From Oscillospiraceae bacterium (GTDB lineage Bacteria; Bacillota; Clostridia; Oscillospirales; Oscillospiraceae): DNA of 13,900 nucleotides. The notes below the pieces were generated by a model. That model worked only from the letters and a program-made list of their open reading frames with translations. It searched no databases and was not told the origin of the DNA. Both the position numbers and the translations under genes were made by a program. Every line of letters begins with the position of its first letter. Within the stretch, counting starts at the first letter, position 1. Positions 6,800 through 13,900 of this stretch are shown here, piece after piece. The DNA lies in the NCBI GenBank assembly GCA_016290695.1, contig JAEEUX010000035.1, positions 1 to 13,900 of the forward strand, written 5' to 3'.

Positions 6800-6828
6800 T
6801 TGCAAATACCCATTAGCCAAGTTATAAT
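6800..6828 (+). promoter_or_regulatory. sigma-A type promoter upstream of the small duplicated-domain gene
   Basis: TTGCAA (6800-6805) and TATAAT (6823-6828) are 17 bp apart. The transcript would start near 6835 and carry a leader of about 120 nt containing an 8-bp inverted repeat CATTTATG/CATAAATG (6831-6838, 6872-6879) and the second promoter at 6875-6910. Confidence 0.6.
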
Positions 6829-6874
6829 TTCATTTATGATATATTTCACAAAGAAAGAAATTTTCTTTTTCCAT

Positions 6875-6910
6875 AAATGTATCTAATCTGTAACCTCGCT
6901 TTGTTATACT
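6875..6910 (+). promoter_or_regulatory. promoter-like element shared with the transglutaminase gene
   Basis: It contains CTAATCTGTAACCT, then TGTTATACT, an extended -10 (TATACT at 6905-6910). CTGTAACC (6888-6895) ends exactly 9 bp before the -10, as in the minus-strand copy at 1093-1128; 28 of 36 bases agree by eye. There is no standard -35. Predicted start of transcription is near 6917, about 38 nt before the ATG. Confidence 0.55.
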
Positions 6911-6954
6911 GGCCTCGTAAAATAAAAACTGCGCTTGCGAAGTGAGGTGAAATG

Positions 6955-7380
6955 ATGTTAAGCAAAAGTTCTTTTGTCCCCTACCAGATGAAAACGAGTA
7001 TCGTTCGCGTTACTTCTTATGAGAACAAAACCTGCCGCGGTGTGCTTGTTAATCCCTATTTCGAGCATGACATGCCGTTTGAAAATATACTCGGCCTCCT
7101 GTTTATGATGGAAGAAATGCTGGACGATTTGAATTATCCTCAAAAGGCTGTTGAGAAGCGTTCGCTTGTAAGTGCCGCGGCAGCCAAAAGCGCAAAATCC
7201 TCCTTACCGGCCGGTCAGGCCGAGCCCCCTCCGCTTGCCACCTTTAAAATACAGGTGTTTTTCCGGCAGAACGCAACCTGGCAGGGCAACGTAATCTGGA
7301 CGGAGGGCAACGCTGAGTGTTCGTTCCACAGCGTGTTTGAGCTTTTGCAGCTCATGGATGGCGTGCTTGAGTCGCGCTAA
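6955..7380 (+). CDS. small cytoplasmic protein of unknown function with an internal duplication
   Basis: A 141-residue protein with no signal peptide or membrane helix. Two halves, about residues 14-59 and 95-140, align without gaps: each has NxT, two residues, Gly, twelve residues, Phe, then an Ile/Val..LL..M...L helix. The link between them (about 61-94) is Ala/Lys/Ser/Pro-rich. The second half (FFRQNATWQGNVIW) resembles small uncharacterised Clostridial proteins I have seen, without known function. Two ATGs follow GAGGTGA; the second at 6955 has 7-nt spacing and is preferred, the first at 6952 would add one Met. It has two promoter candidates and lies directly upstream of the riboswitch-controlled adhesin, so some adhesin mRNA may come by read-through. 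Confidence 0.8.
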   Translation: MLSKSSFVPYQMKTSIVRVTSYENKTCRGVLVNPYFEHDMPFENILGLLFMMEEMLDDLNYPQKAVEKRSLVSAAAAKSAKSSLPAGQAEPPPLATFKIQVFFRQNATWQGNVIWTEGNAECSFHSVFELLQLMDGVLESR

Positions 7381-7452
7381 GAAAGACTGTTAACCCAGGG
7401 GAAAAGGCCGCGCCCGTTAATAAACGGCCAAAAATTTAATAGAGGAAGTATT

Positions 7453-7548
7453 GTAAAAAGGCAACCTGTCCCGAAAGGGGCGGGGCGCAAAGCATGAAGC
7501 CTAAAGCGGGCCTTGCCCGCCATGGTGGTTCGGCCGCCGATATTTTAC
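7453..7548 (+). ncRNA. c-di-GMP-I (GEMM-I) riboswitch
   Basis: Class hallmarks appear in order: closing stem GTAAAA (7453-7458) with TTTTAC (7543-7548); GGCAACC (7460-7466); an 8-bp helix capped by a GAAA tetraloop (7473-7476); the near-invariant CGCAAAGC (7486-7493); GCCTAAA (7499-7505), the tetraloop-receptor side; GCGGGC/GCCCGC hairpin (7506-7520); and a closing GGTTCGGCCGCCG segment. It lies in the leader of the giant adhesin, 27 nt before its ATG. No T-run terminator follows. Instead CTCTT (7548-7552) can pair with GGGAG of the ribosome site (7561-7565), suggesting translational control. A TTTAAT at 7435-7440 might be the -10, with no good -35. Class assignment is firm; ON or OFF direction is inferred. 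Confidence 0.9.
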
Positions 7549-7574
7549 TCTTCAATGAAAGGGAGAGCAAAATA

Positions 7575-10500
7575 ATGGCAAAAACATTGAAAAAGGCCCT
7601 TGCGCTGTTTTTAGCAGTCGTTATGGTCCTGTCCACCGTCGGCATGACGAGCATTATCGCCGCCGCCGATGACACCGCTCCGACTTACCAGACCGGCATC
7701 AAAGACGCTGCTACGGCTCAGAAGGTAAGCGACGGAACGTCCGCAGTTGAGCCTGAATATGCAGGCAAGGTTGAAGTTTCCAAGACCATTACCCCGGTTG
7801 AGGGAACGACTAACTTCAACGTCGAGCTCAAGGTAGTCGCAAAGACTGAGGACATTCACGAGAGCATATCCAATCCCCTCGCTGTCTGCCTCGTAATTGA
7901 CCTTTCCAGCTCGATGAACGATAAGATGAACGGCACGAAGAAGATCGATTCCGCCAAGGCCGCGGCTCAGTCCTTCGTTCAGACGCTCGATGAAAACTGC
8001 TATGTAAGTATCGTTACCTTCGGCAACGATGCCACGCAGAAGCTCGGCTGGACCAGACTTAGCGGAACCGGCCGCCAGACCGTAAAGAACGCTATAAGCG
8101 CTCTTACGATTGTCAGCGACACCGCTACCAATATGGATGCTGGCTTTATCAAGGCAAGAGAGCTTTTTGCTAACAATACTGTTTCCGAGATCAGCGACAA
8201 CAACAAGGTTACCGTTGTTCTCTCTGACGGAAAGCCCACCTATGCAATGTGGGATGTTAAAATCAGCAAAGTATGCAATTCCTATTCCGTAGCTAATGCC
8301 ATAACCGCGCAAGAGTATAATAATATTAAGAACAACCACACATACGATAGCAATGGTTGGGGCTTCTGCGAGAATTGCGGCAAATACCATGGCGCTTCCG
8401 GATGGAATCACGGTTCCGTATACACCAAGATTTTGGATAAAAACTTTACCGGTTACGATTATAGAACGTTCGGTGACGGCGACGAAAGCAGCAAGGACGT
8501 TTGCGACGCAACCCTAGTTGACGCCGCAAAGCTTCCCGGCGCAAAGTACGCCGTTTATATGGGCAACCTTACCGATAAATGCTATGACACCTACACCATA
8601 AGCAATCTCTTCAACGCCATCACCGGCAGCAGCGATAAGGTTCTCGGCGTTTCCAATATCGGCACTCTTACCACCACCCTCAACGCCCTTGCTACCACCA
8701 TTAACGATTCTCACTCCGGCAGCGACGGCGCAGGCTGGACCGTAACCGATATCCCCAATTCTCCGATAATCACCATCGTTCCCGACGCCGACAACAGCGC
8801 GATCACCGCTAACGGCATCGTATGGAACCTCGCGGGTGCGACTCCTGTTCAGTCCACCTCCGGCAATACCACCACCAAGACCTATACCTATACCCTTAAC
8901 TATACCATTTCTCTCAACACCGAGGCCGATGGCTTCGTAGACGGTGAGGATTATTTTACCAGCTCCCCTGCGGCAGTCCTCAGAAAGCCCGTTGAGACCC
9001 GCGCTCTCAGCACGATGGCTGCTGACGATCCCTCTCTCGTAGCTACCTTCAATAACCCCACCGTAGAGGGTACCGCCGCTACCTATTACTATGTAATCAA
9101 AATAGAGAAGCAGCTTTCCGGCAGCTCTTATCAGACTTACATTTATGAAAATGCCGCCAAGAAGCTCGGCGAGACTGTTGCGCTTCCCAATGAGGCTGAT
9201 ATTTTTGAGATGGCCGGCATCTCCGCAGACGATATCGACGTTAAGTACAGCAGAGCCAATACCCCTGTGGCTGCAACCATTGGCACCGGCACCAACGAGA
9301 TCCTTTATAAGTATAACCGCGTGACCACCTCCGTCAAGGCAAACTACTATTATCTTTCTTATGGCCATGACGCTCAGGGCAACGAGACAACCAAGGCTCA
9401 GGCGCTTGCGGCTGCCACTCCCGTTGTTGTGTATTACCCCGAGGCAGACTCCGATACCGTACTTTATGTCGGCGATGACTACAGCTTCACCGCTCCCGCG
9501 ACTGCCAGCTACAGCGGCAAAACCTACAGCTTTATAACTGCTGACAGCAATACGTCCATAAGAGAGCTTGCGAAGGAAGATAACGAGATCAACCTCTACT
9601 ATGAGAACAAATATGACGCTCGTGAAGCTGCGACCCTCGTTGTAAACCACTATTTCAAGACCATCACCTATCAGCTCGTAAACGGCAAGTTCGTTGCAAC
9701 AGGTGATTACGGCAACCCCGTAAAGGTCCAGGATATCAGCTCCAAGTCTACGGTTGAGCATGATATCACCGTAGTTCCTTCCGAGAATTCCGGCTTTACT
9801 GCGAATAACCGCGTTAAGGTCGTAGTAAACGGCGTACAGGACGATACCGCTACGAAGGTTACGCTCAACGGCGGCGAAAACACCGTCGATGTTTACTTCG
9901 AGAAGACCGTTGACAACCGCACTCCCGCAACCGTTACAGTAAAACACAATTACGTTACCAATACCACTACCATTGAAAACGGTCAGCGCGTAAGCTCTTC
10001 CGCTACTGAGACCGATACCGACCCCATTACCGGCGTATATGTCGGCGAGAGCCTCACCATTCAGGAGAGCGCAAAGGAAGGCTTTACCTCCGACAGCGGC
10101 AACGCGGCTAAGCTCAACACGACTGTCGCTAACGGCGATGTAATCGAGCTTTTCTATAATAAGACCGTCACTCCTAAAACTGCGACCGTCACCGTAAACC
10201 ACATCTACACCAACTATGTTGAAGAAGTCGTAACCAAGTATGAAAAGGACGACGAAGGCAACAACGTAGCTGTCGGTTATGAGAACGTGACCAGACAGGA
10301 CGGCGAACAGGTTGTTGTTCCCGTAACCTACGGCGAGACTTCTGTCCTCTATGTTGGCGAGGCCGTTAACATCGTAAAGCGCCCCACCCTCACTCTTGAG
10401 GACGGTACCGAGCTCAGCTACAACTTCAACGCAGAAGACTCTGGCAGCATTGACGGCTTCAAGGCCGGCGACGCAGAGGAAATCAACCTCTATTACAACC

Positions 10501-13049
10501 GCACCACCGAACCCAACGACGTCCGCACCGATGTCAATTGGGACGTGACGCACAGCTATGCCGTTAACTTTACCTCTGTAAACGAAAACGGCGTTATCGC
10601 AACCAGGAAGATTGACGAAGGCACGGAAACCACCAATCCCGTTCCTGGCAAAGTTGGCGACACCGTAAGCCTTACTACGGTTACCACCCATAACAACAAT
10701 GAGTACAGCCTCGATCCTGCGGATACCGAGCTCAGCAAGGTTCTCCAGGATGCAGGCAACAACTTCGCGCTTGATTATATCCGCGACGATAATAACCTTA
10801 TCGCGCTGACCCCCTCCGTTACCTATGAGTATTATGTAAGATACATGAGCATCAACGAAAATAACGAGCCTGTATACGGCGACTGGGCACTCGTTGAGGA
10901 TCTTACCGCCGAGGGCAGCTACACTGCCGCCGTCGAGAATACCGGAGATTATGCAAACAGCATTTATGCAGGCCAGTACATCACCGCAGCCTCCGGCGCT
11001 ACCGATGAATACGACCAGGATATAAGCGACACCGCTTACAATCAGCAGATTGGCGAAAACAATTGGTCCTTCACCTATAAATACGGCAAGAGCGTTCCTC
11101 TTTCCAAGGGTATCGTTACCGTAAAGTATAACTACAAGGATATCACCATTGCCATAGACGGCACTGAGAGCCTTGAGGAAAGCAGCCCCGTCGAAGACTG
11201 CATCATCAACGATAAGTATGTTGGCCAGAGCGTAACCGCTACCTCCAATTCCAACGGCGGCTATGAGCTCGTTAAGGTACTTGTGAACGGCGTCGAGCAG
11301 GAAAACGCTGCTGAGGTTGACGTCACTGTCGCTGATACCGCCACCACTGTCGAGTACTTCTATAAGCGTACTCACGATAACAGCAAGAGCGCGACCTACA
11401 CCGTCGACTACATTTACGAAACCTATGACTACAAGGTAAACGGTGAAGTTTATCTTGCTAATTCCCGCCCCGTGTACGGTGATGAGGTAGAGAGCTTTGC
11501 TACCAGGACCGTTGCAGTTAACGTCGCTGAGAGCGAAGGCTTCACCTTCACCAATATCACCTTTAACGGTCAAAGCATCTTTGAAGAAGGCGTTACCGCA
11601 TATGCTCCTGTCCTCGACCAAGACGCAAACACCATCGTAGTTACCTACAGACAGCAGCTTGATACCCGCCAGGACACCGAAGTAAACATCAAGCATGTTT
11701 ACACGAAGCGCGACACCTTCAAGAATGCCACTTCCGGCGACGGCGATCCTGAGTATGTTGAGATCGAGACTATCAGAAGCGACGCCGGACACATCACCAA
11801 CGGCATCTGGGTCGACGCAAACTACGCCTTCACCGACGACCTCAAGAAGCCCGTTCACAACGACCTTGAGTACAGCTTCGTAAGCGTCGATCCCGAAAGC
11901 CTTACCCTCGCAGCCAACGCGGTTTATGTTTCCGGCGCTCCCGAGTATTTCTCTGACCCCGTAAACGTATTCACCGCCACCTACGTCCGCGAGTACAGCA
12001 CTCAGGCTAAGAACGTCGTAGTAAACCACAATTATTACACCACCGGCGTTATCACCGGCGAGCAGAAGCTCGTTAAGACCATTGTTGACGACCGCGATTA
12101 TCTCGCGACCCTCTCCGCAGGCGACAGCTTCGAGGTTGATCCCATGACCGAGCTTGACGGCGTTGAATATGAGTGCACCAGCGAGACCCTCAGCTTCACC
12201 CTCAACGGCGACGTAAATTATCAGAACGTATTCGACGTTGATTACAACCGTGTCGTTCCCGAGACCATCGCAGCTACCCCCGGCACCATTACTCATGAGT
12301 ACTATGTAGTAAAGGGCGATAAGAAGACCGCTGAGGGCAATCAGACCACGACCGTTAACGGCAACATCGGCGAGACCGTCACCGTAGAGCCCGTGCTCAG
12401 CTACAACGGCAATACCTACAAGCTTGCTCCCAACCAGGACGTCAACGTAGCTCTTGGTTCCGGCGTCAACGACATCACCCTCCAGTATGTCCGCAACGAG
12501 TATGAAGTAAAGTTCAACTCCAACGGCGGCACCGAGGTCGAGTCTCAGAGCGTTAAGGAAAGCGAGAAGGCAGTTAAGCCCGCGGATCCCACCCGTGACG
12601 GCTACAGCTTCAACGGCTGGTTCTCTGACAGCGACCTCACCAAGGCTTACAGCTTCGAGGACGGCGTTACCGCCGATACCGAGCTCTTCGCGGGCTGGAA
12701 TGTTGTTAACAACAATAACCCGACTCCCGTAAACCCGACTCCGAATTATCCCACCGTATATCCCACCGTTCCTCAGACTCCCGCAGAGGTAGAGGAAGAG
12801 CTTCCCGAGGATGAAGTACCTCTCGCAGAGCTTCCCGAGGAAGAGCTTCCCGAGGATGAAGTTCCCCTCGCAGCCGCTCCCTCCGTCGAAGAGGAAGAGC
12901 TTGAAGAGGACCTCGTTCCCCTCGGAGACGCTCCCGCAACCGGCGATTCCAGCATGATCTTCATCTATGCGATCGTAATGCTTGTTTCTGCGTGCGGCCT
13001 CGTTGCCATCGCTCTCACAAGCCGCAAGAAGAGAGAAGAGGACTGCTGA
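7575..13049 (+). CDS. giant sortase-anchored surface adhesin (vWA, MucBP-like repeats, InlB repeat)
   Basis: An 1824-residue protein. Residues 1-32 are a signal peptide. A von Willebrand A domain (about 103-380) keeps its metal site: Asp109, Ser111, Ser113 (DLSSS), Thr185 (TNMDAG) and Asp218 (LSDGK). It has an inserted segment with CENC (Cys265, Cys268) and nearby His. Residues about 500-1642 hold roughly twelve divergent MucBP-like repeats of 80-110 residues, each opening like VTVNHIY and closing like INLYYNR. One InlB B-type repeat follows (1643-1709, FNSNGG to FAGWN), then a Pro/Asn and Glu-rich linker. APATGD (1786-1791), a helix (1794-1816) and RKKR form the cell-wall sorting signal. It likely projects the vWA domain from the wall to bind a host or mucus ligand. 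The start at 7575 follows GGGAG by 9 nt and begins the signal peptide; an ATG at 7494 lies inside the riboswitch. Confidence 0.93.
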   Translation: MAKTLKKALALFLAVVMVLSTVGMTSIIAAADDTAPTYQTGIKDAATAQKVSDGTSAVEPEYAGKVEVSKTITPVEGTTNFNVELKVVAKTEDIHESISNPLAVCLVIDLSSSMNDKMNGTKKIDSAKAAAQSFVQTLDENCYVSIVTFGNDATQKLGWTRLSGTGRQTVKNAISALTIVSDTATNMDAGFIKARELFANNTVSEISDNNKVTVVLSDGKPTYAMWDVKISKVCNSYSVANAITAQEYNNIKNNHTYDSNGWGFCENCGKYHGASGWNHGSVYTKILDKNFTGYDYRTFGDGDESSKDVCDATLVDAAKLPGAKYAVYMGNLTDKCYDTYTISNLFNAITGSSDKVLGVSNIGTLTTTLNALATTINDSHSGSDGAGWTVTDIPNSPIITIVPDADNSAITANGIVWNLAGATPVQSTSGNTTTKTYTYTLNYTISLNTEADGFVDGEDYFTSSPAAVLRKPVETRALSTMAADDPSLVATFNNPTVEGTAATYYYVIKIEKQLSGSSYQTYIYENAAKKLGETVALPNEADIFEMAGISADDIDVKYSRANTPVAATIGTGTNEILYKYNRVTTSVKANYYYLSYGHDAQGNETTKAQALAAATPVVVYYPEADSDTVLYVGDDYSFTAPATASYSGKTYSFITADSNTSIRELAKEDNEINLYYENKYDAREAATLVVNHYFKTITYQLVNGKFVATGDYGNPVKVQDISSKSTVEHDITVVPSENSGFTANNRVKVVVNGVQDDTATKVTLNGGENTVDVYFEKTVDNRTPATVTVKHNYVTNTTTIENGQRVSSSATETDTDPITGVYVGESLTIQESAKEGFTSDSGNAAKLNTTVANGDVIELFYNKTVTPKTATVTVNHIYTNYVEEVVTKYEKDDEGNNVAVGYENVTRQDGEQVVVPVTYGETSVLYVGEAVNIVKRPTLTLEDGTELSYNFNAEDSGSIDGFKAGDAEEINLYYNRTTEPNDVRTDVNWDVTHSYAVNFTSVNENGVIATRKIDEGTETTNPVPGKVGDTVSLTTVTTHNNNEYSLDPADTELSKVLQDAGNNFALDYIRDDNNLIALTPSVTYEYYVRYMSINENNEPVYGDWALVEDLTAEGSYTAAVENTGDYANSIYAGQYITAASGATDEYDQDISDTAYNQQIGENNWSFTYKYGKSVPLSKGIVTVKYNYKDITIAIDGTESLEESSPVEDCIINDKYVGQSVTATSNSNGGYELVKVLVNGVEQENAAEVDVTVADTATTVEYFYKRTHDNSKSATYTVDYIYETYDYKVNGEVYLANSRPVYGDEVESFATRTVAVNVAESEGFTFTNITFNGQSIFEEGVTAYAPVLDQDANTIVVTYRQQLDTRQDTEVNIKHVYTKRDTFKNATSGDGDPEYVEIETIRSDAGHITNGIWVDANYAFTDDLKKPVHNDLEYSFVSVDPESLTLAANAVYVSGAPEYFSDPVNVFTATYVREYSTQAKNVVVNHNYYTTGVITGEQKLVKTIVDDRDYLATLSAGDSFEVDPMTELDGVEYECTSETLSFTLNGDVNYQNVFDVDYNRVVPETIAATPGTITHEYYVVKGDKKTAEGNQTTTVNGNIGETVTVEPVLSYNGNTYKLAPNQDVNVALGSGVNDITLQYVRNEYEVKFNSNGGTEVESQSVKESEKAVKPADPTRDGYSFNGWFSDSDLTKAYSFEDGVTADTELFAGWNVVNNNNPTPVNPTPNYPTVYPTVPQTPAEVEEELPEDEVPLAELPEEELPEDEVPLAAAPSVEEEELEEDLVPLGDAPATGDSSMIFIYAIVMLVSACGLVAIALTSRKKREEDC
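12798..12872 (+). repeat. short tandem repeat coding for the acidic linker
   Basis: A 30-bp unit coding ELPEDEVPLA occurs at 12798-12827 and again at 12843-12872, joined by a partial unit coding ELPEE, a 45-bp period. The two copies are almost identical at DNA level, indicating recent duplication and a site prone to length change. It forms part of the wall-spanning linker ahead of the sorting signal. Confidence 0.75.
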
Positions 13050-13075
13050 TAAGCAGCTAAAACCCTGATAAACAT

Positions 13076-13114
13076 AATAGGAGCCGCAGCCAGATAGGTT
13101 GCGGCTCCTATTTT
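13076..13114. terminator. intrinsic terminator between convergent adhesin and SSB genes
   Basis: AATAGGAGCCGCA (13076-13088) pairs perfectly with TGCGGCTCCTATT (13100-13112), a 13-bp GC-rich stem with an 11-nt loop, followed by TTTTC on the plus strand. It ends the adhesin transcript 27 nt after its stop. On the minus strand it lies 10 bp past the SSB stop but the following bases are only partly T-rich, so it may work more weakly in that direction. Confidence 0.85.
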
Positions 13115-13122
13115 CATATTTT

Positions 13123-13725
13123 TCATATCTCGACGCAATCGAAAACCGAGACCTCGAAGGCGGTTTTTTCAACGCTTTCGCCGCGCTCCGTTTTTATGTA
13201 TTTCCGGCTTTGCAGCCTGCCGTTCAGAGCTATGCGCTGCCCGACGCGCCAGAAAGCCGCCGCCTGTGCGTTCTGCCCCCACATTATGCAGGGCAGGTAG
13301 TCCGAGCGCCCGTAAGGGCGGTTCACCGCGAGCATTACGTCGCATATTTCGCGGCCCATGGGCGTGCGGCGGTAGTTCGGCGCCTTGCATACCGTGCCGC
13401 GCAGAAGAACATGGTTCTTCGCCTCGTTCCCCTCTTTCAGCTCGCGCGCAAAGACGCTTATAAGCAGGCGGCTGCCCGTGCCGCTTTTGTTATTGTAGGA
13501 ACGGATTTCGCCGCTGAGCGCCGCCGTTTTGCCGCTGAGCGCCGCGGCTGTGGGCAGCAGCGACTCCGGCACGGTCACGTTCACGCGGTCAACCGCGCCG
13601 GATAGCCGCGCGACCTCGATGGGGAAGGTGTAGAAGCTTTTTTCGCGGCTGTAATGCGAAAATTCCGGCGCCTCCGCAATTATTCCGCCGAGCTCCACAT
13701 AGTTATTTCCAGACATACTGTCCAC
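13123..13725 (-). CDS. single-stranded DNA-binding protein with two OB folds
   Basis: A 200-residue protein. Residues about 7-95 (YVELGGIIAEAPEFSH ... YTFPIEVARLSG) and 108-200 (HVLLRGTVCKAPNYRRTPMGREICDVMLAVNRPYGRSDYLPCIMWG) are two SSB-type OB folds. The second keeps the classic SSB pattern with a TPxGREI turn and an IxWG strand; the first is more diverged. This tandem arrangement is known in Clostridial SSB-like proteins and lacks the acidic DIPF-type C-terminal tail of housekeeping SSB. It ends VFDCVEI. I choose GTG at 13725 because AGAGG sits 8 nt upstream; the ATG at 13716 (197 residues) has no site at normal distance. It is convergent with the adhesin and probably unrelated to attachment. 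Confidence 0.8.
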   Translation of the reverse strand: MDSMSGNNYVELGGIIAEAPEFSHYSREKSFYTFPIEVARLSGAVDRVNVTVPESLLPTAAALSGKTAALSGEIRSYNNKSGTGSRLLISVFARELKEGNEAKNHVLLRGTVCKAPNYRRTPMGREICDVMLAVNRPYGRSDYLPCIMWGQNAQAAAFWRVGQRIALNGRLQSRKYIKTERGESVEKTAFEVSVFDCVEI

Positions 13726-13793
13726 TTGATGCACCTCTTTCAGCGTTGTCAAAGTAAGCCTGACGGCGCCAATTAGAACGCGGTTTTGACTGG

Positions 13794-13879
13794 CAGATTT
13801 CCGCCAACACTTCGTCAAACGGCTTGGAAATACACAAAGTATTCCGCAGCGCCGCTTTCCTCGTTTTGCCGAAAATCTG
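13794..13879 (-). repeat. 86-bp quasi-palindromic interspersed repeat, right copy
   Basis: This is the same element as at 5-90 but inverted: outer arms CAGATTTCCGCC and GAAAATCTG, and the core AATACACAAAGTATT (13829-13843), the exact reverse complement of the left core. Both copies measure 86 bp. It lies about 70 bp upstream of the SSB start. Sequence outside the core has diverged while pairing of the arms is kept, as expected if foldback structure matters. Confidence 0.7.
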
Positions 13880-13900
13880 CTCCGGCAAAACTTCTGCGAA

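Noticed and set aside
7406..7430. GGCCG...CGGCC hairpin after the small gene as a terminator
   Set aside because: The stem is only 5 bp with a long loop and is followed by A-rich, not T-rich, sequence on the plus strand.
8514..13172. A 1552-codon open frame on the minus strand opposite the adhesin
   Set aside because: Its codons are in exact register with the adhesin codons, so it stays open simply because the adhesin avoids TTA, CTA and TCA codons. It begins past the adhesin end and stops at the first CTA codon (8514). The product is low-complexity Gly/Val/Ile with no domain.
1..13900. CRISPR arrays, tRNA/rRNA genes, insertion sequences, phage genes
   Set aside because: No regular repeat-spacer series, no tRNA or rRNA signatures, and no transposase, integrase or phage protein motifs on either strand.

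Overview
The window looks like a piece of a Clostridia (Firmicutes) chromosome, probably an uncultured gut member of the Oscillospiraceae/Ruminococcaceae type. This is an inference from moderate GC content, strong GGAGG-type ribosome binding sites, a class I c-di-GMP riboswitch, a sortase-anchored MucBP/InlB-repeat surface protein and a compact Gram-positive type IV pilus cluster. I see no phage, transposase, rRNA, tRNA or CRISPR.

Left part (minus strand, about 6.45 kb down to 0.1 kb). A transcription unit starts at a near-consensus promoter (6424-6452) with a structured 5' leader. It encodes a BTAD/SARP-type regulator ending in a degenerate GGDEF-like domain. After an 89-bp gap come a PilC/GspF membrane platform protein, four small pilin-like membrane proteins and a PilT ATPase. 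The three small-gene junctions overlap by ATGA and the other pilus gaps are short, so the pilus block is an operon. Downstream of pilT, separated by a perfect 12-bp inverted repeat and with its own promoter-like element, is a secreted transglutaminase-like protein with a complete Cys-His-Asp triad.

Middle (6294-6951). This is a 658-bp region without a gene. It holds the divergent promoters, the regulator's GC-rich leader, a GC-rich island (about 6544-6730) that folds into nested helices and may be an unassigned structured RNA, and two promoters for the next gene. A 36-nt promoter segment here matches the one before the transglutaminase gene at 28 of 36 positions.

Right part (plus strand from 6955). 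A small protein built from a gap-free internal duplication is followed by a c-di-GMP-I riboswitch (7453-7548) and then a 1824-residue surface protein: signal peptide, von Willebrand A domain with intact MIDAS, about twelve MucBP-like repeats, one InlB-type repeat, an acidic/proline linker and a noncanonical APATGD sorting signal. A strong terminator separates it from a convergent tandem-OB single-stranded DNA-binding protein. Two copies of an 86-bp quasi-palindromic repeat lie in opposite orientation near the two ends of the window.

Together the locus looks like an attachment module: pili (assembly and retraction), a giant adhesin under direct c-di-GMP control, and a regulator carrying a GGDEF-derived fold. 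The link between the two halves is inference. The riboswitch, the protein families and the promoter similarity are read directly from the sequence.
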